Positions 27,537 through 35,551 of a stretch of 64,000 bases of DNA are shown here, one piece after another. The position numbers and the translations under genes are program-made. Under the pieces are notes generated by a model. It saw only the letters and a list, made by a program, of their open reading frames with translations. It searched no databases and had not been told where the DNA came from. Source of the stretch: Arthrobacter_H rhombi (GTDB lineage: Bacteria > Actinomycetota > Actinomycetes > Actinomycetales > Micrococcaceae); NCBI RefSeq assembly GCF_039526245.1, contig NZ_BAAAIV010000025.1, positions 240,159-304,158 on the forward strand. Direction: 5' to 3'. The stretch's first letter is position 1. Each line of letters begins with the position of its first letter.

Positions 27537-28210
27537 ACGTCGCCAGCCGGACGCCCCTGGCCCAGGAGGTCATCGAGGCGTTGCGGGCGGCCATTGCGGC
27601 CGGCGAATGGCCGATCGGGGAGCGCATCCCCGCCGAACCCGCACTGATGGAACGTTTCTCGGTCTCCCGCGGGACCCTGCGCGAGTCCATCAAGGCCCTG
27701 GCCCATGCCGGCATGCTCCAGGTGCGCCGCGGCGACGGAACCTACGTGCGCACCAGCAGCGAAATCCAAGGGGCCGTCCAGCAGGCCTACGACCGGCATA
27801 CCGACGAGGATGTACTGCAGGTCCGCTTTGCCCTGGACGCCCAGGCGGCGCGCCTGGCCGCCACGGCAGCGGATGCCCCGGCGATCGCGGGGCTGCGCGC
27901 CATCCTGTCCGAACGGAGCCGCGCCTGGGAGGCCGAAGACGTGGAAGCGTGGATCGCCGCCGACTGGGAATTCCACCTCGCGGTCGCCCGGGCCTCGGGC
28001 AACGCGCTGCTGGTGGAGCTCTATGCGAGTTTCGGCGACGTCTTCCACGGCACGAAGATGGCCCAACGCCTGCATGCCGGATTCGACGGATGCCGGGCCG
28101 CGGGCCACGAGGAGGTCCTCGAGGCAATCGTCGCCGGTGACGGCGAAGCAGCAGCCCGCAGCACCACGGCAAACCTCACCTACTGCCTGTCGTTCACCAC
28201 GGCCGGCTGA
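27533..28210 (+). CDS. GntR-family regulator, FadR subfamily
   Basis: 225 residues. The N-terminal winged helix contains GERIPAEPALMERFSVSRGTLRESIKALAHAGML (residues about 29-62), the canonical GntR DNA-binding pattern. The C-terminal all-helical FCD domain has DWEFHLAVARASGNALL near 145, where Asp and His are metal-site residues. It is co-transcribed with the MFS gene and may bind the AGACGTC repeat before it. FCD members usually sense small carboxylic acids. Confidence 0.87.
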   Translation: MNVASRTPLAQEVIEALRAAIAAGEWPIGERIPAEPALMERFSVSRGTLRESIKALAHAGMLQVRRGDGTYVRTSSEIQGAVQQAYDRHTDEDVLQVRFALDAQAARLAATAADAPAIAGLRAILSERSRAWEAEDVEAWIAADWEFHLAVARASGNALLVELYASFGDVFHGTKMAQRLHAGFDGCRAAGHEEVLEAIVAGDGEAAARSTTANLTYCLSFTTAG

Positions 28211-28216
28211 CGCGGG

Positions 28217-29062
28217 CTAGACGATCTCGTTCCGCTGCGCTCCGAGCCCGTCGATCGCGGTCTCCAGCACGTCTCCTGCCGTCAACCAGGGGTGCCGGCC
28301 GGCCTCGTTGCGCCGGCCCAGCGCAACACCGGCGGGGGTGCCGGTGAGAATGAGGTCCCCGGGCGCCAGCGTGACCATGGTCGAGAGGTAGGCGACCAGC
28401 GCTGCCGGCCCGAACACCAGATCGGCTGTCGAATCCTCCTGCACCACCTCGCCGTTGACCGACGTGCGGATCCTGGCGCCGGCGGGGAATGCGTCGGCGC
28501 TGACCAGGAACGGGCCCACGGGGGTCGAGGCCTCCCAGGCCTTGCCTTGCATCCACTCGGTGGTCCGGCCCTGCCAGCCGCGCATCGAGACATCGTTGGA
28601 GACGGCGTACCCGGCGATGTGGTCCGCTGCGTCCTCCTCGGCGATGCGCCGGCCTGCAGTGCCGATGACGATCGCCAGTTCGCCTTCCCAATCCAACCGG
28701 TGGTCCTCCGCCGGAACCTGGATCGGATCCGTGGGGCCGGTGAGCGAGCGGGCGAACTTGGTGAAGACCGTCGGGTAGGCCGGCAGCTCCTGCCCGGTCT
28801 CGAGGATGTGGTTGCGGTAGTTCAGGCCGATGCAGAACACCTTCTCGGGGGACCGGATCAACGTCCCGAACCCGGCGTCGGCCACCGGCACACCGGTTGT
28901 ACCCGACGCGGCGTCCAAGGCGCCCTGCCGCGCCGCAGCGTCGGCACCCAGGAACGCCCCGACATCACCGAAACCGCTGAGTTCATGCGCGGTGTCCCCG
29001 AGGACGACGGCGGCGAAGGTCTGTTGTGCGGCACCTGGCCGGCGGATGGTGGCAAGTTTCAT
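28217..29062 (-). CDS. fumarylacetoacetate hydrolase-family protein
   Basis: 281 residues. The C-terminal FAH domain shows CIGLNYRNHI near 77, PTVFTKFARSLTG, DWEGELAIVIG (Glu metal ligands, near 125), NDVSMRGWQ and the closing GDLILTGTPAGV near 240. This is the 2-hydroxyhepta-2,4-diene-1,7-dioate isomerase / 2-keto-4-pentenoate hydratase / acylpyruvase group, which hydrolyses or isomerises C-C bonds in ketoacid breakdown. It sits convergent with the GntR gene and downstream of the nucleoside operon on the same strand. The substrate is not readable. Confidence 0.87.
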   Translation of the reverse strand: MKLATIRRPGAAQQTFAAVVLGDTAHELSGFGDVGAFLGADAAARQGALDAASGTTGVPVADAGFGTLIRSPEKVFCIGLNYRNHILETGQELPAYPTVFTKFARSLTGPTDPIQVPAEDHRLDWEGELAIVIGTAGRRIAEEDAADHIAGYAVSNDVSMRGWQGRTTEWMQGKAWEASTPVGPFLVSADAFPAGARIRTSVNGEVVQEDSTADLVFGPAALVAYLSTMVTLAPGDLILTGTPAGVALGRRNEAGRHPWLTAGDVLETAIDGLGAQRNEIV

Positions 29063-29103
29063 GCCACCATCCCACCACAGGCACGCCGTACCGCGCCCGG
29101 GCG

Positions 29104-30087
29104 TTACGCCGGGTTCGCCTCCCGGGCGGCGGCCACCTCGGCAGCCGTCGGGTAGGCGGCCTGGGTGCCCTTCCGGGTGGCGGCCAGGGCGGCGGCCACC
29201 GAGGCGAAGGCCGCGGCGTCCGCCAGGTTCCCGCCGCCGGCCAGCCGGCTGGCGAGCCCCCCGGTGAAGGCATCGCCGGCACCGGTGGTGTCGACGGCCT
29301 CCACACGCGTGGGGAAGATGCGCGTGATGGGCGCATCGGCGTCGTGCGTTCGATCCAGGACCACCGAACCGTGGGCTCCCAGGGTGACGACGACGCGGTC
29401 CAGTCCGCGGCCGGCGAACCGTTCGGCGACCGGCTCCCACGAGCCTTCGGGGGCGTCGGGGCCGGGGATGGGTGCGCCGTCGAGGAACTGCGAGGCCTCG
29501 TGCGCGTTGACCAGCAGCACCGAGGTGGCCTGGGCCAGATCTGCGCTGATCGGCGCGTAGGGGGAGAGGTTCAGGACCACGGTGGCGCCGGCGTCGTGCC
29601 CGGCGCGGGCCGCGGCCAGCACCGTCTCCGGGGCCACCTCCAGGCACAGGCAGAGCACCGAGGCGCCGGCGAACAACCCGGCAGCCTGGTCCACGTCGGC
29701 GGGGGAGAGCGTCCCGTTGGCGCCGGCGGAAATGACGATGCTGTTCTCGCCGTCGGCGTCCACGGTGACCACGGCGACCCCGGTCTCCACCCCCTCGGCG
29801 GTGCGCACTGCCGCAACATCCACCCCGGCGGCCGAGCAGGAATCGAGGAGCATGGCCCCGTTGGCGTCGTTCCCGACGGCGCCGAGCAGGGCCACGTCGG
29901 CCCCGAGCCGGCCGGCGGCGACCGCCTGGTTGGCGCTCTTGCCTCCGGGGTTCACCCCGAAGCCGGAGCCCTGCAGGGTTTCGCCGGGACCGGGGAGGCG
30001 CTGCGTGTAGATCGTCAGGTCGGCGTTCAGGGAGCCGACGACGACAATGCGCCCTGCGGCTACCGGGTCCGGGGTGGGGGTGTTCAT
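29104..30087 (-). CDS. rbsK: ribokinase (PfkB family)
   Basis: 327 residues. The N-terminal signature GSLNADL...GPGETLQGSGFGVNPGGKSANQAVAAGRLG (about 18-61) and the C-terminal DTTGAGDAFTGGLASRL near 268, with the catalytic Asp, identify a PfkB sugar kinase of the ribokinase type. The enzyme phosphorylates ribose released by nucleoside hydrolysis. The start overlaps the stop of the MFS gene by four bases, placing it third in an operon with nucleoside hydrolase and transporter. GGCAGGG near 61 replaces longer loops but all core motifs are present. Confidence 0.9.
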   Translation of the reverse strand: MNTPTPDPVAAGRIVVVGSLNADLTIYTQRLPGPGETLQGSGFGVNPGGKSANQAVAAGRLGADVALLGAVGNDANGAMLLDSCSAAGVDVAAVRTAEGVETGVAVVTVDADGENSIVISAGANGTLSPADVDQAAGLFAGASVLCLCLEVAPETVLAAARAGHDAGATVVLNLSPYAPISADLAQATSVLLVNAHEASQFLDGAPIPGPDAPEGSWEPVAERFAGRGLDRVVVTLGAHGSVVLDRTHDADAPITRIFPTRVEAVDTTGAGDAFTGGLASRLAGGGNLADAAAFASVAAALAATRKGTQAAYPTAAEVAAAREANPA

Positions 30088-31508
30088 GCGGTGACCTCCG
30101 CTTCGACGGGTTTCGGGATCAGCAGGGAGGCGGCCAACGCGGCGAGCGTGATGACCAGGCCGGTGACGATGACCGCCACATAGGAGCCGGAGGCGCCCAG
30201 GGAGGCGGTGCCGACCTGGACCGCGGGCAGGACCAGGAAGCTCAGTCCGGCGCCCAGGTTGAAGGCACCGGCGTTCATGCCCGGCAGGAATCCGGGGTTG
30301 CCCGCGGGGGAGAGGACGACGCCGAGGCCGTTGAGCATGATGTTCGCGGTACCGGCATACATGATGCCCAGCAGGGCGGTGCCGACGATCATCAGTGGCA
30401 GGCTGCCCAAGCCGAGGAACAGGATGAGCAGCAGGGCCACCACGGAGCCGATCATGCCGGTCCGCAGCACCCGGGTGTAGCCCATCACGGGAGCCAGGCG
30501 TCCGCTGACGGGACCAAAGATCCAACCCAACAGCGCGTACGGGGTGAGGATGAGCAGCGCGGTCTCGGTCGGGCCGATGCCGAAGCCGGGATCGGCCGCC
30601 TGGACGTAGGCCGGGATGATGCCGTTGATGACGGCGAAGATGCCGGTCATGGTCAGGATCGTGGTCAGCAGCGGGGCCCAGGTGGAGCGCTGGCGCAGGT
30701 GGACGATCTCCACCATCGGCTGGTGGGTGCGCTTTTCGGTGGCCCAGAACGCGGCGAACGCGGCGATGGCCACGACCAGCAGGACCAGTGAGAGCACCAG
30801 CGTGGAGGCCGAGAACCCGCCGACCAGTCCGGCACCCTCGTTCAGGGCGGTCAGCAGTGCGCCGACGGCGATGACGATGCAGAAGACGCCGCGCCAGTCC
30901 ATGGTGGTGCCGGCCTGCGGTTTGGTCTCGCTGGTCTTCCACCCCACGGCTGCCGCGGCGAGCACCGAGAGGACGACCATGAACCAGAAGATGCTGCGGA
31001 ATCCGAAGTTCTCGGCCAGGTAGCCGCCCAGGAACGAGTCGACGCCGGCCACGCCGCCGTTGACGGCGAGGATCAGGCCCATCATGGTGCCGTAGCGGCG
31101 CTGGTCGGTCACCGCGGAGCGCAGCATGATCAGGCACATGGGCACGGTGGGGCCGGAAATGCCCTGGATGATGCGCCCGACGAAAAGCCAGCCGATGTTC
31201 GGCGCCAGCGCGGCGACGACGGAGCCGACGGCGGTGAGCACCAGCATGATCACCAGGATCCGCTTGCGCCCGACGATATCGCTGAGCCGGGGCAGGAACA
31301 GCGAGAACAGGGCTGCTGTGGTGAAGAACCAGGTCTGCGAGAGGCCGATCGCCGCCTGGTCGGTGTGCAGTTCCTCGCCCATCGTGACCAGCGCGGGGCT
31401 GAGCATGGAGGCGTTGAGCTGGAAGGCGATGCAGGCGGCCAGCAGTGCGAAGAGCAGGGTGCCGGTGCCCCCGGTGGCGGCGGTGCGCCGCGTCGAGGTG
31501 GTGCTCAT
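30084..31508 (-). CDS. MFS transporter of the nucleoside operon
   Basis: 474 residues with 14 predicted helices, DHA2-like. The loop-2/3 motif reads LSDIVGRKRILVIM and QGISGPTVPMCLIMLR carries the helix-5 motif. It is encoded between nucleoside hydrolase and ribokinase with 4-bp overlaps on both sides, so nucleoside or ribose uptake is the likely role. The assignment to that substrate is from context only. Confidence 0.82.
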   Translation of the reverse strand: MSTTSTRRTAATGGTGTLLFALLAACIAFQLNASMLSPALVTMGEELHTDQAAIGLSQTWFFTTAALFSLFLPRLSDIVGRKRILVIMLVLTAVGSVVAALAPNIGWLFVGRIIQGISGPTVPMCLIMLRSAVTDQRRYGTMMGLILAVNGGVAGVDSFLGGYLAENFGFRSIFWFMVVLSVLAAAAVGWKTSETKPQAGTTMDWRGVFCIVIAVGALLTALNEGAGLVGGFSASTLVLSLVLLVVAIAAFAAFWATEKRTHQPMVEIVHLRQRSTWAPLLTTILTMTGIFAVINGIIPAYVQAADPGFGIGPTETALLILTPYALLGWIFGPVSGRLAPVMGYTRVLRTGMIGSVVALLLILFLGLGSLPLMIVGTALLGIMYAGTANIMLNGLGVVLSPAGNPGFLPGMNAGAFNLGAGLSFLVLPAVQVGTASLGASGSYVAVIVTGLVITLAALAASLLIPKPVEAEVTA

Positions 31509-32503
31509 CGCGCGGCCACCTCTGCGGCTGCGCCGAGGTCGACCTCGCCGATGCGTTCCAGCGCGTCGGTGACCAGGCCCCAGAAGCGGGCGTGGTCCAG
31601 CTCGACGGCGACCGAGGTGTGGCAGTCCGCCGGGGCGGGGGCGCGGAAGTCGGCGACCGTCATGCCCAGGGTCAGCGTCCCGGCCAGTTCGATGTCGACC
31701 GGGACCTTGCGGGTGGACACGATGGTCGGGTCGATGACGTAGGCGACGGCGCAGGGATCGTGCACCGGCGGGAAGTCGAATCCCTGGGCGTCCTGGTAGG
31801 TCGCCTTGAAGAAGTCCATCAGCTCGCGCACGAACCGTGCCGGGCCGGTGCCCACTGCCTCGATCCGGGCGACGACCTCGTCGGTGGCCAGCGCCTGGTG
31901 CGTCAGGTCCAGCCCGACCATGACCACGGGCCACGGCTCGTTGAAGACGATGTGCGCGGCCTCGGGGTCGATGATGATGTTGAATTCGGCCACGGCACTC
32001 CAGTTGCCCACGTGGTAGCCGCCGCCCATCAGCACGACCTCGCGGACGCGCTCGACGATGCGCGGCTCCTTGCGGGCGGCCATGGCGATGTTGGTCAGCC
32101 CACCGGTGGGCACCAGCGTGACGGTGCCCGGCTCGTGCGCCATGACGGTCTCGATGATCAGGTCCACCGCGTGACGGGGGTCCAGTTCGATCGCCGGATC
32201 GGGCTGCGCGGGTCCGTCCATGCCGGATTCGCCGTGGATGTCCGGGGCATTCTTGATGGTGCGCACCAGCGGGCGGTCGCAGCCGGCGGCAAACGGGACG
32301 CCGGTGATCCCGGCGATCGTGCCCACCACGAGGGCGTTCTGGGTGACCTTGGCCAGGGTCTGGTTGCCGACCACTGTGGTGACCGCGAGCAGTTCGATGT
32401 CCGGGTTGCCGTGCGCCAGCAGGATGGCCACGGCGTCGTCGTGCCCGGGGTCGCAGTCGAGGATGATCTTGCGGGGGCCGTCGGTCGCGGGGTGTGCGCC
32501 CAT
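31505..32503 (-). CDS. nucleoside hydrolase (IUNH family)
   Basis: 332 residues. The N-terminal ILDCDPGHDDAVAILLAHG (about 14-32) supplies the Asp cluster that binds calcium and the ribose hydroxyls. VLMGGGYHVGNWS near 165 and AEFNIIIDPEAA, plus HDPCAVAYVIDP near 255, complete the family signature. The enzyme cleaves ribonucleosides to base and ribose, which the operon ribokinase then phosphorylates. TGGAGA lies before the ATG at 32503. Two LacI-type operators lie upstream. Confidence 0.9.
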   Translation of the reverse strand: MGAHPATDGPRKIILDCDPGHDDAVAILLAHGNPDIELLAVTTVVGNQTLAKVTQNALVVGTIAGITGVPFAAGCDRPLVRTIKNAPDIHGESGMDGPAQPDPAIELDPRHAVDLIIETVMAHEPGTVTLVPTGGLTNIAMAARKEPRIVERVREVVLMGGGYHVGNWSAVAEFNIIIDPEAAHIVFNEPWPVVMVGLDLTHQALATDEVVARIEAVGTGPARFVRELMDFFKATYQDAQGFDFPPVHDPCAVAYVIDPTIVSTRKVPVDIELAGTLTLGMTVADFRAPAPADCHTSVAVELDHARFWGLVTDALERIGEVDLGAAAEVAAR

Positions 32504-32589
32504 GTTTTTCTCCACGTCATTGGGGTCGCCGGGAGGGCCCCGGCGGATCAGGGGGTTCAGGAAGATTCTGCACCTCCCCGCCGCCGGCG

Positions 32590-32636
32590 TCAAGCGCTTA
32601 ACGCTGTGATGCACGACGACGGCGTCAAGCGGTTGA
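32590..32636. promoter_or_regulatory. paired LacI-type operators between nucleoside operon and its regulator
   Basis: TCAAGCGCTTAA (32590-32601, with perfect core AAGCGCTT) and TCAAGCGGTTGA (32625-32636) are two near-palindromes with the central CG typical of LacI-family sites. Each begins within an identical GGCGTCAAGCG, and their centres are 35 bp apart. The second lies just before the probable -10 of the regulator gene. Repression of both divergent units by the adjacent LacI protein is the simplest reading. Confidence 0.65.
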
Positions 32637-32678
32637 TCCCTTGGCGCGCCTCGTGTGTCCACTCGCTAGGATGGGACC

Positions 32679-33731
32679 ATGGAATCCGACGACGCTCCAG
32701 CTGCGACCCCCCGTTCCGGGACACCCGGACACCGCCGCGTGACCGCCGCGCTGGTCGCCGAACGGGCAGGGGTCTCCACCGCCACCGTCTCGCTGGTGGC
32801 CAACGGCAAATCCTCGGGCCGCGTCTCCGCGGTGAACGAGGAGCGCGTGCGCGCCGCGATCCGCGAACTCGGCTACGTCGTCGACGGCATCGGCTCCTCG
32901 CTGTCCCGGGGCGTGAGCTCCACGGTCATCCTCGTCGCCCCGGACATCTCCAACCCGTTCTTCGCCCGCGTGATCGCCGGCGTCCGTGCCGCTCTCGGCA
33001 CCGATTACCAGCTGCTGCTCTCCGTCACCGACGCCGGGCGGTTCCCCAGTGCCGAGGAGACCCGCAAGCTGCTCTCGCTGCGCCCCGCCGGGTTGCTGGT
33101 CGACGCACCCGACGAGGCGTTCCTCGAGGAGCTGTCAGCCCCGGGGCCCGTTGTGCTGCTCGATGCCCCGGGCGTGGGATCCGGAGTGCCGGGCGTTGAC
33201 CTGGATGTGGCGGGGGGAGCCCGCGGGCTGGCGGACCACCTGGCCGATCAGGGACACCACCGGGTCGCCTATGTGGATGGGATCACCGGCACGGCGACCT
33301 TTGCGCTGCGCCGTGCGGCGTTCCTGGAGCAGGCCGCGGCCCGGGGCATCGAGGTCCCGGAGGAAGGGCAAGTGGCCACGACCATCGACGTGGGTGTCGC
33401 CGCTGCTCGTTTCGCCGATTCGTGGCCCGCCTGGCAGCGCGCGGGGATCACCGCCGTCGCCTGTGCCACCGACACGCACGCCTACGGCATCCTCCAGGAG
33501 GCCCGAGTGGCCGGTCTGCGGATCCCCGGGGACCTGGCCGTCGCCGGGTTCGACGACCTGCCCTATTCGCAGACCAGCAATCCGGCACTGACCAGCGTGC
33601 ACTTGCCCGCCGAGGAGCTGGGGCGCCATGCCGGCGAGCAGCTGCGCGGCCTCATGGACGGCCGGGCGCTGGATGAGCCGCGGCTCACCCTGGCCACCTC
33701 GCTGATGGTGCGCGGGTCGACGGCTTCCTGA
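32679..33731 (+). CDS. LacI-family transcriptional regulator
   Basis: 350 residues. The N-terminal helix-turn-helix VTAALVAERAGVSTATVSLVANG (about 21-43) is followed by a hinge segment and a periplasmic-binding-like effector domain beginning STVILVAPDISNPFFARVIAGV. It is divergent from the nucleoside hydrolase/MFS/ribokinase operon with two candidate operators between them, so it probably responds to ribose or a nucleoside. TAGGAT at 32667-32672 ends six bases before the ATG and there is no ribosome site, pointing to a leaderless mRNA. Confidence 0.9.
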   Translation: MESDDAPAATPRSGTPGHRRVTAALVAERAGVSTATVSLVANGKSSGRVSAVNEERVRAAIRELGYVVDGIGSSLSRGVSSTVILVAPDISNPFFARVIAGVRAALGTDYQLLLSVTDAGRFPSAEETRKLLSLRPAGLLVDAPDEAFLEELSAPGPVVLLDAPGVGSGVPGVDLDVAGGARGLADHLADQGHHRVAYVDGITGTATFALRRAAFLEQAAARGIEVPEEGQVATTIDVGVAAARFADSWPAWQRAGITAVACATDTHAYGILQEARVAGLRIPGDLAVAGFDDLPYSQTSNPALTSVHLPAEELGRHAGEQLRGLMDGRALDEPRLTLATSLMVRGSTAS

Positions 33732-33763
33732 CCGGTATCTGGGCCGTGGGCTGGGGGCCGGTC

Positions 33764-33886
33764 CTAACCGTCGGCTCGTCCTTGATGCTCTCGGATCGTC
33801 GCGGCAAGGAGGGCCAATTGGGTGTCCACGATGTCGGTGATCACTGCGGCGTCAACGCGGAAGTATTCGTGGATCCCGCGGCTCAT
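33764..33886 (-). pseudogene. truncated HEPN (DUF86) toxin remnant
   Basis: A 40-residue reading frame whose ATG overlaps the stop of the MNT antitoxin gene in ATGA, exactly where a HEPN partner normally begins. Its sequence starts SRGIHEYFRVD, which matches only the C-terminal part of DUF86 HEPN proteins, where the RNase motif ends in IHxYFxVD. It then ends with the final helix (IVDTQLALLAATI). A full partner has about 110 residues, so about 60-70 N-terminal residues are missing. The toxin is therefore most likely inactive. Confidence 0.6.
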
Positions 33887-34203
33887 AGGTCGATGGCCTG
33901 GGCCAAGGCCGACTCGGAGACCGCGTCACGCAGCAGGCCCGGTGCGACGACATCCACTCGGTGATGGAGAATTCGACTGAACTCTTCCCCGATGCCGGCA
34001 ACGCGCAGTAGCTCATTGCCGCCATTTGGGTCCAGGTCCACGAGGACGTCCAGGTCGCTGCCGCTCGTTGCTTCGCCACGGGCTACAGAGCCGAATAATC
34101 GCGGATTACTCGCCCGGTAACGGGTGAGGACTTCGTCGAGGGCAGGTCGATGGGCGGCAAGTGCCTTTCGTAAATCCGCAGACTCCTTCGTGATTGCGCC
34201 CAT
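33883..34203 (-). CDS. minimal nucleotidyltransferase (MNT-type antitoxin)
   Basis: 106 residues of the MNT/MntA family. The nucleotidyltransferase motif GSVARGEATSGSDLDVLVDL lies near residues 38-57, with the two Asp of DLD in place. In type VII toxin-antitoxin pairs such a protein AMPylates or otherwise inactivates a HEPN RNase encoded next to it. Here the downstream HEPN frame is truncated, so this appears to be an orphan antitoxin. TACCCT at 34211-34216 lies seven bases before the ATG, suggesting a leaderless mRNA. Confidence 0.8.
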   Translation of the reverse strand: MGAITKESADLRKALAAHRPALDEVLTRYRASNPRLFGSVARGEATSGSDLDVLVDLDPNGGNELLRVAGIGEEFSRILHHRVDVVAPGLLRDAVSESALAQAIDL

Positions 34204-34288
34204 GACACAAAGGGTAGTGCGGTCATCGGGAACATGCCACGCTCTGATGGGTATCCAGAGGGAGAAGTGCTGCAGCAGTTCGTTTCGT

Positions 34289-34477
34289 CTAGAAGACGAC
34301 GAAGAGCAGTACGACCACCACCGACACCGCGGTGACCAGCCCGATGACCAGGGGCAGCAGCTTCTTTGGTCCGGCCTGCGGGTCGAAGGGCTCCCGGAAC
34401 GCAGAGGTCACCCGGTTTCCGCCCAGGAGCGGATGCTCGTCAACCTGGGGGATCTTGCGTCCGTCGTGGTCTTGCAT
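34289..34477 (-). CDS. small single-pass membrane protein, unknown function
   Basis: 62 residues: about 38 hydrophilic residues followed by one strong C-terminal helix rich in Leu, Val and Ile, ending in Phe. No family was recognised. Support comes from a good ribosome site, GAGGAGC six bases before the ATG, and a clean start-to-stop frame. It reads away from the permease fragment. Confidence 0.6.
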   Translation of the reverse strand: MQDHDGRKIPQVDEHPLLGGNRVTSAFREPFDPQAGPKKLLPLVIGLVTAVSVVVVLLFVVF

Positions 34478-34534
34478 GACTTTGCTCCTCGGGGTCGGTG
34501 CTGCCGCGGCGATCTCCCCTCGACCCTACCAGGG

Positions 34535-34795
34535 GCCATCGGCGGCCGGAGGGTCCACGGCATCGCCGCCGGCGCCGGGGCGGCCGTGCTGGGCTACGTC
34601 TTCAATGCGCTGGGCAACCAGAATCCGGACCTGGCATGGATGCAAGGCGTCTCGCCGTACTACTGGTCTTACGGGGATCCACCGCTGCTTAACGGAGTGG
34701 ATGCCCCGTCGGCAGTCTTGCTGCTCGGCGTCAGCGCGCTGTGTATCGCGCTGGCCGTCGCGGCACTGCATCGCCGGGACATCCACGGAGTGTAG
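34535..34795 (+). pseudogene. ABC-2 type exporter permease, C-terminal fragment
   Basis: About 85 residues, ending at TAG 34793-34795, match only the C-terminus of polyketide-resistance-type ABC exporters: GIAAGAGAAVLGYVFNALG, then SPYYWSYGDPPLLNGVD, then a last helix ending in HRRDI. No start codon with a ribosome site precedes it and the upstream bases do not continue the protein. It is a relic of a larger transporter gene, in a patch that also holds a broken toxin-antitoxin pair. Confidence 0.6.
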
Positions 34796-34803
34796 CGGGC
34801 GAA

Positions 34804-35439
34804 TTAGCCCTGGGTCGGGCCGCCCGGCTGGCCGAAGTCCTGCTGCGTGCCTGCCTGCTGGTAACCCTGCGGGGCGTTCTGGCCCGTGTAGCCGCCGGCC
34901 GGTGCACCCGGGTAGCCGGCTGGGGCACCAAAGGCGTTGGCATTGGCTGCTGCGCCACCGTCGGCGTCAAAGCGTGCTCCTTCGGGAGCCGAAGGCAGCA
35001 GGTTCATGATCAGCAGGACCAAGCCGCCGATGCCAAAGCCGAAGACCAGGAAGTAGAAGAAGCCGGAGAAGTTGGCGTCGTGCAGGCGTCGCACGGTCAT
35101 CGCGATGGTGGGGATGATGACCGCCAGGCCGTAGATCATCAGCAAGAGGGAGGGGAAGAGCATGCCCATGCCGGGCTCGCCGGTGTACGGATCCGCCCCC
35201 GCCAGGCCGAGGCCGATGATGAAGGCATAGAGCACGGTGACGATGATGGCGTTGAAGAGCTGCACCCACCAGAACTCGCTGCGGCTGGCCCGGCCGCTGA
35301 AGGTGGCGTACTTCTTGAAGTAGCGCTTGATGGCCTGGCCGAAGCTGGCTCCATACAGCGGCTGGTCCAGCGGGACCTCGCCGTTGGCGGTCGGGGCCAC
35401 CGGGGCGGATGCGTAAGGGCTGGGATATTGGTTGCTCAA
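34804..35439 (-). CDS. DUF805 membrane protein
   Basis: 211 residues. The DUF805 core runs KRYFKKYATFSGRASRSEFWWVQLFN near 38-63, then membrane helices and RRLHDANFSGFFYFL near 118. The C-terminal 50 residues are low-complexity Gly, Gln, Ala and Tyr. The start is TTG at 35437-35439, because GGAGGA lies four bases upstream; the longer open frame would put that ribosome site inside the gene. The family is common in actinobacteria and its function is unknown. Confidence 0.82.
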   Translation of the reverse strand: MSNQYPSPYASAPVAPTANGEVPLDQPLYGASFGQAIKRYFKKYATFSGRASRSEFWWVQLFNAIIVTVLYAFIIGLGLAGADPYTGEPGMGMLFPSLLLMIYGLAVIIPTIAMTVRRLHDANFSGFFYFLVFGFGIGGLVLLIMNLLPSAPEGARFDADGGAAANANAFGAPAGYPGAPAGGYTGQNAPQGYQQAGTQQDFGQPGGPTQG

Positions 35440-35551
35440 AGGTTCCTCCAACAAAGTGAGTGCGTTGATCGGTACCAGTCTGGCAGAAGTCGGATGCCGT
35501 CGCGATGGGGAGAAGTCCCCGTGACGCGTCGAGTCACAGGCCGGTGGGCCA

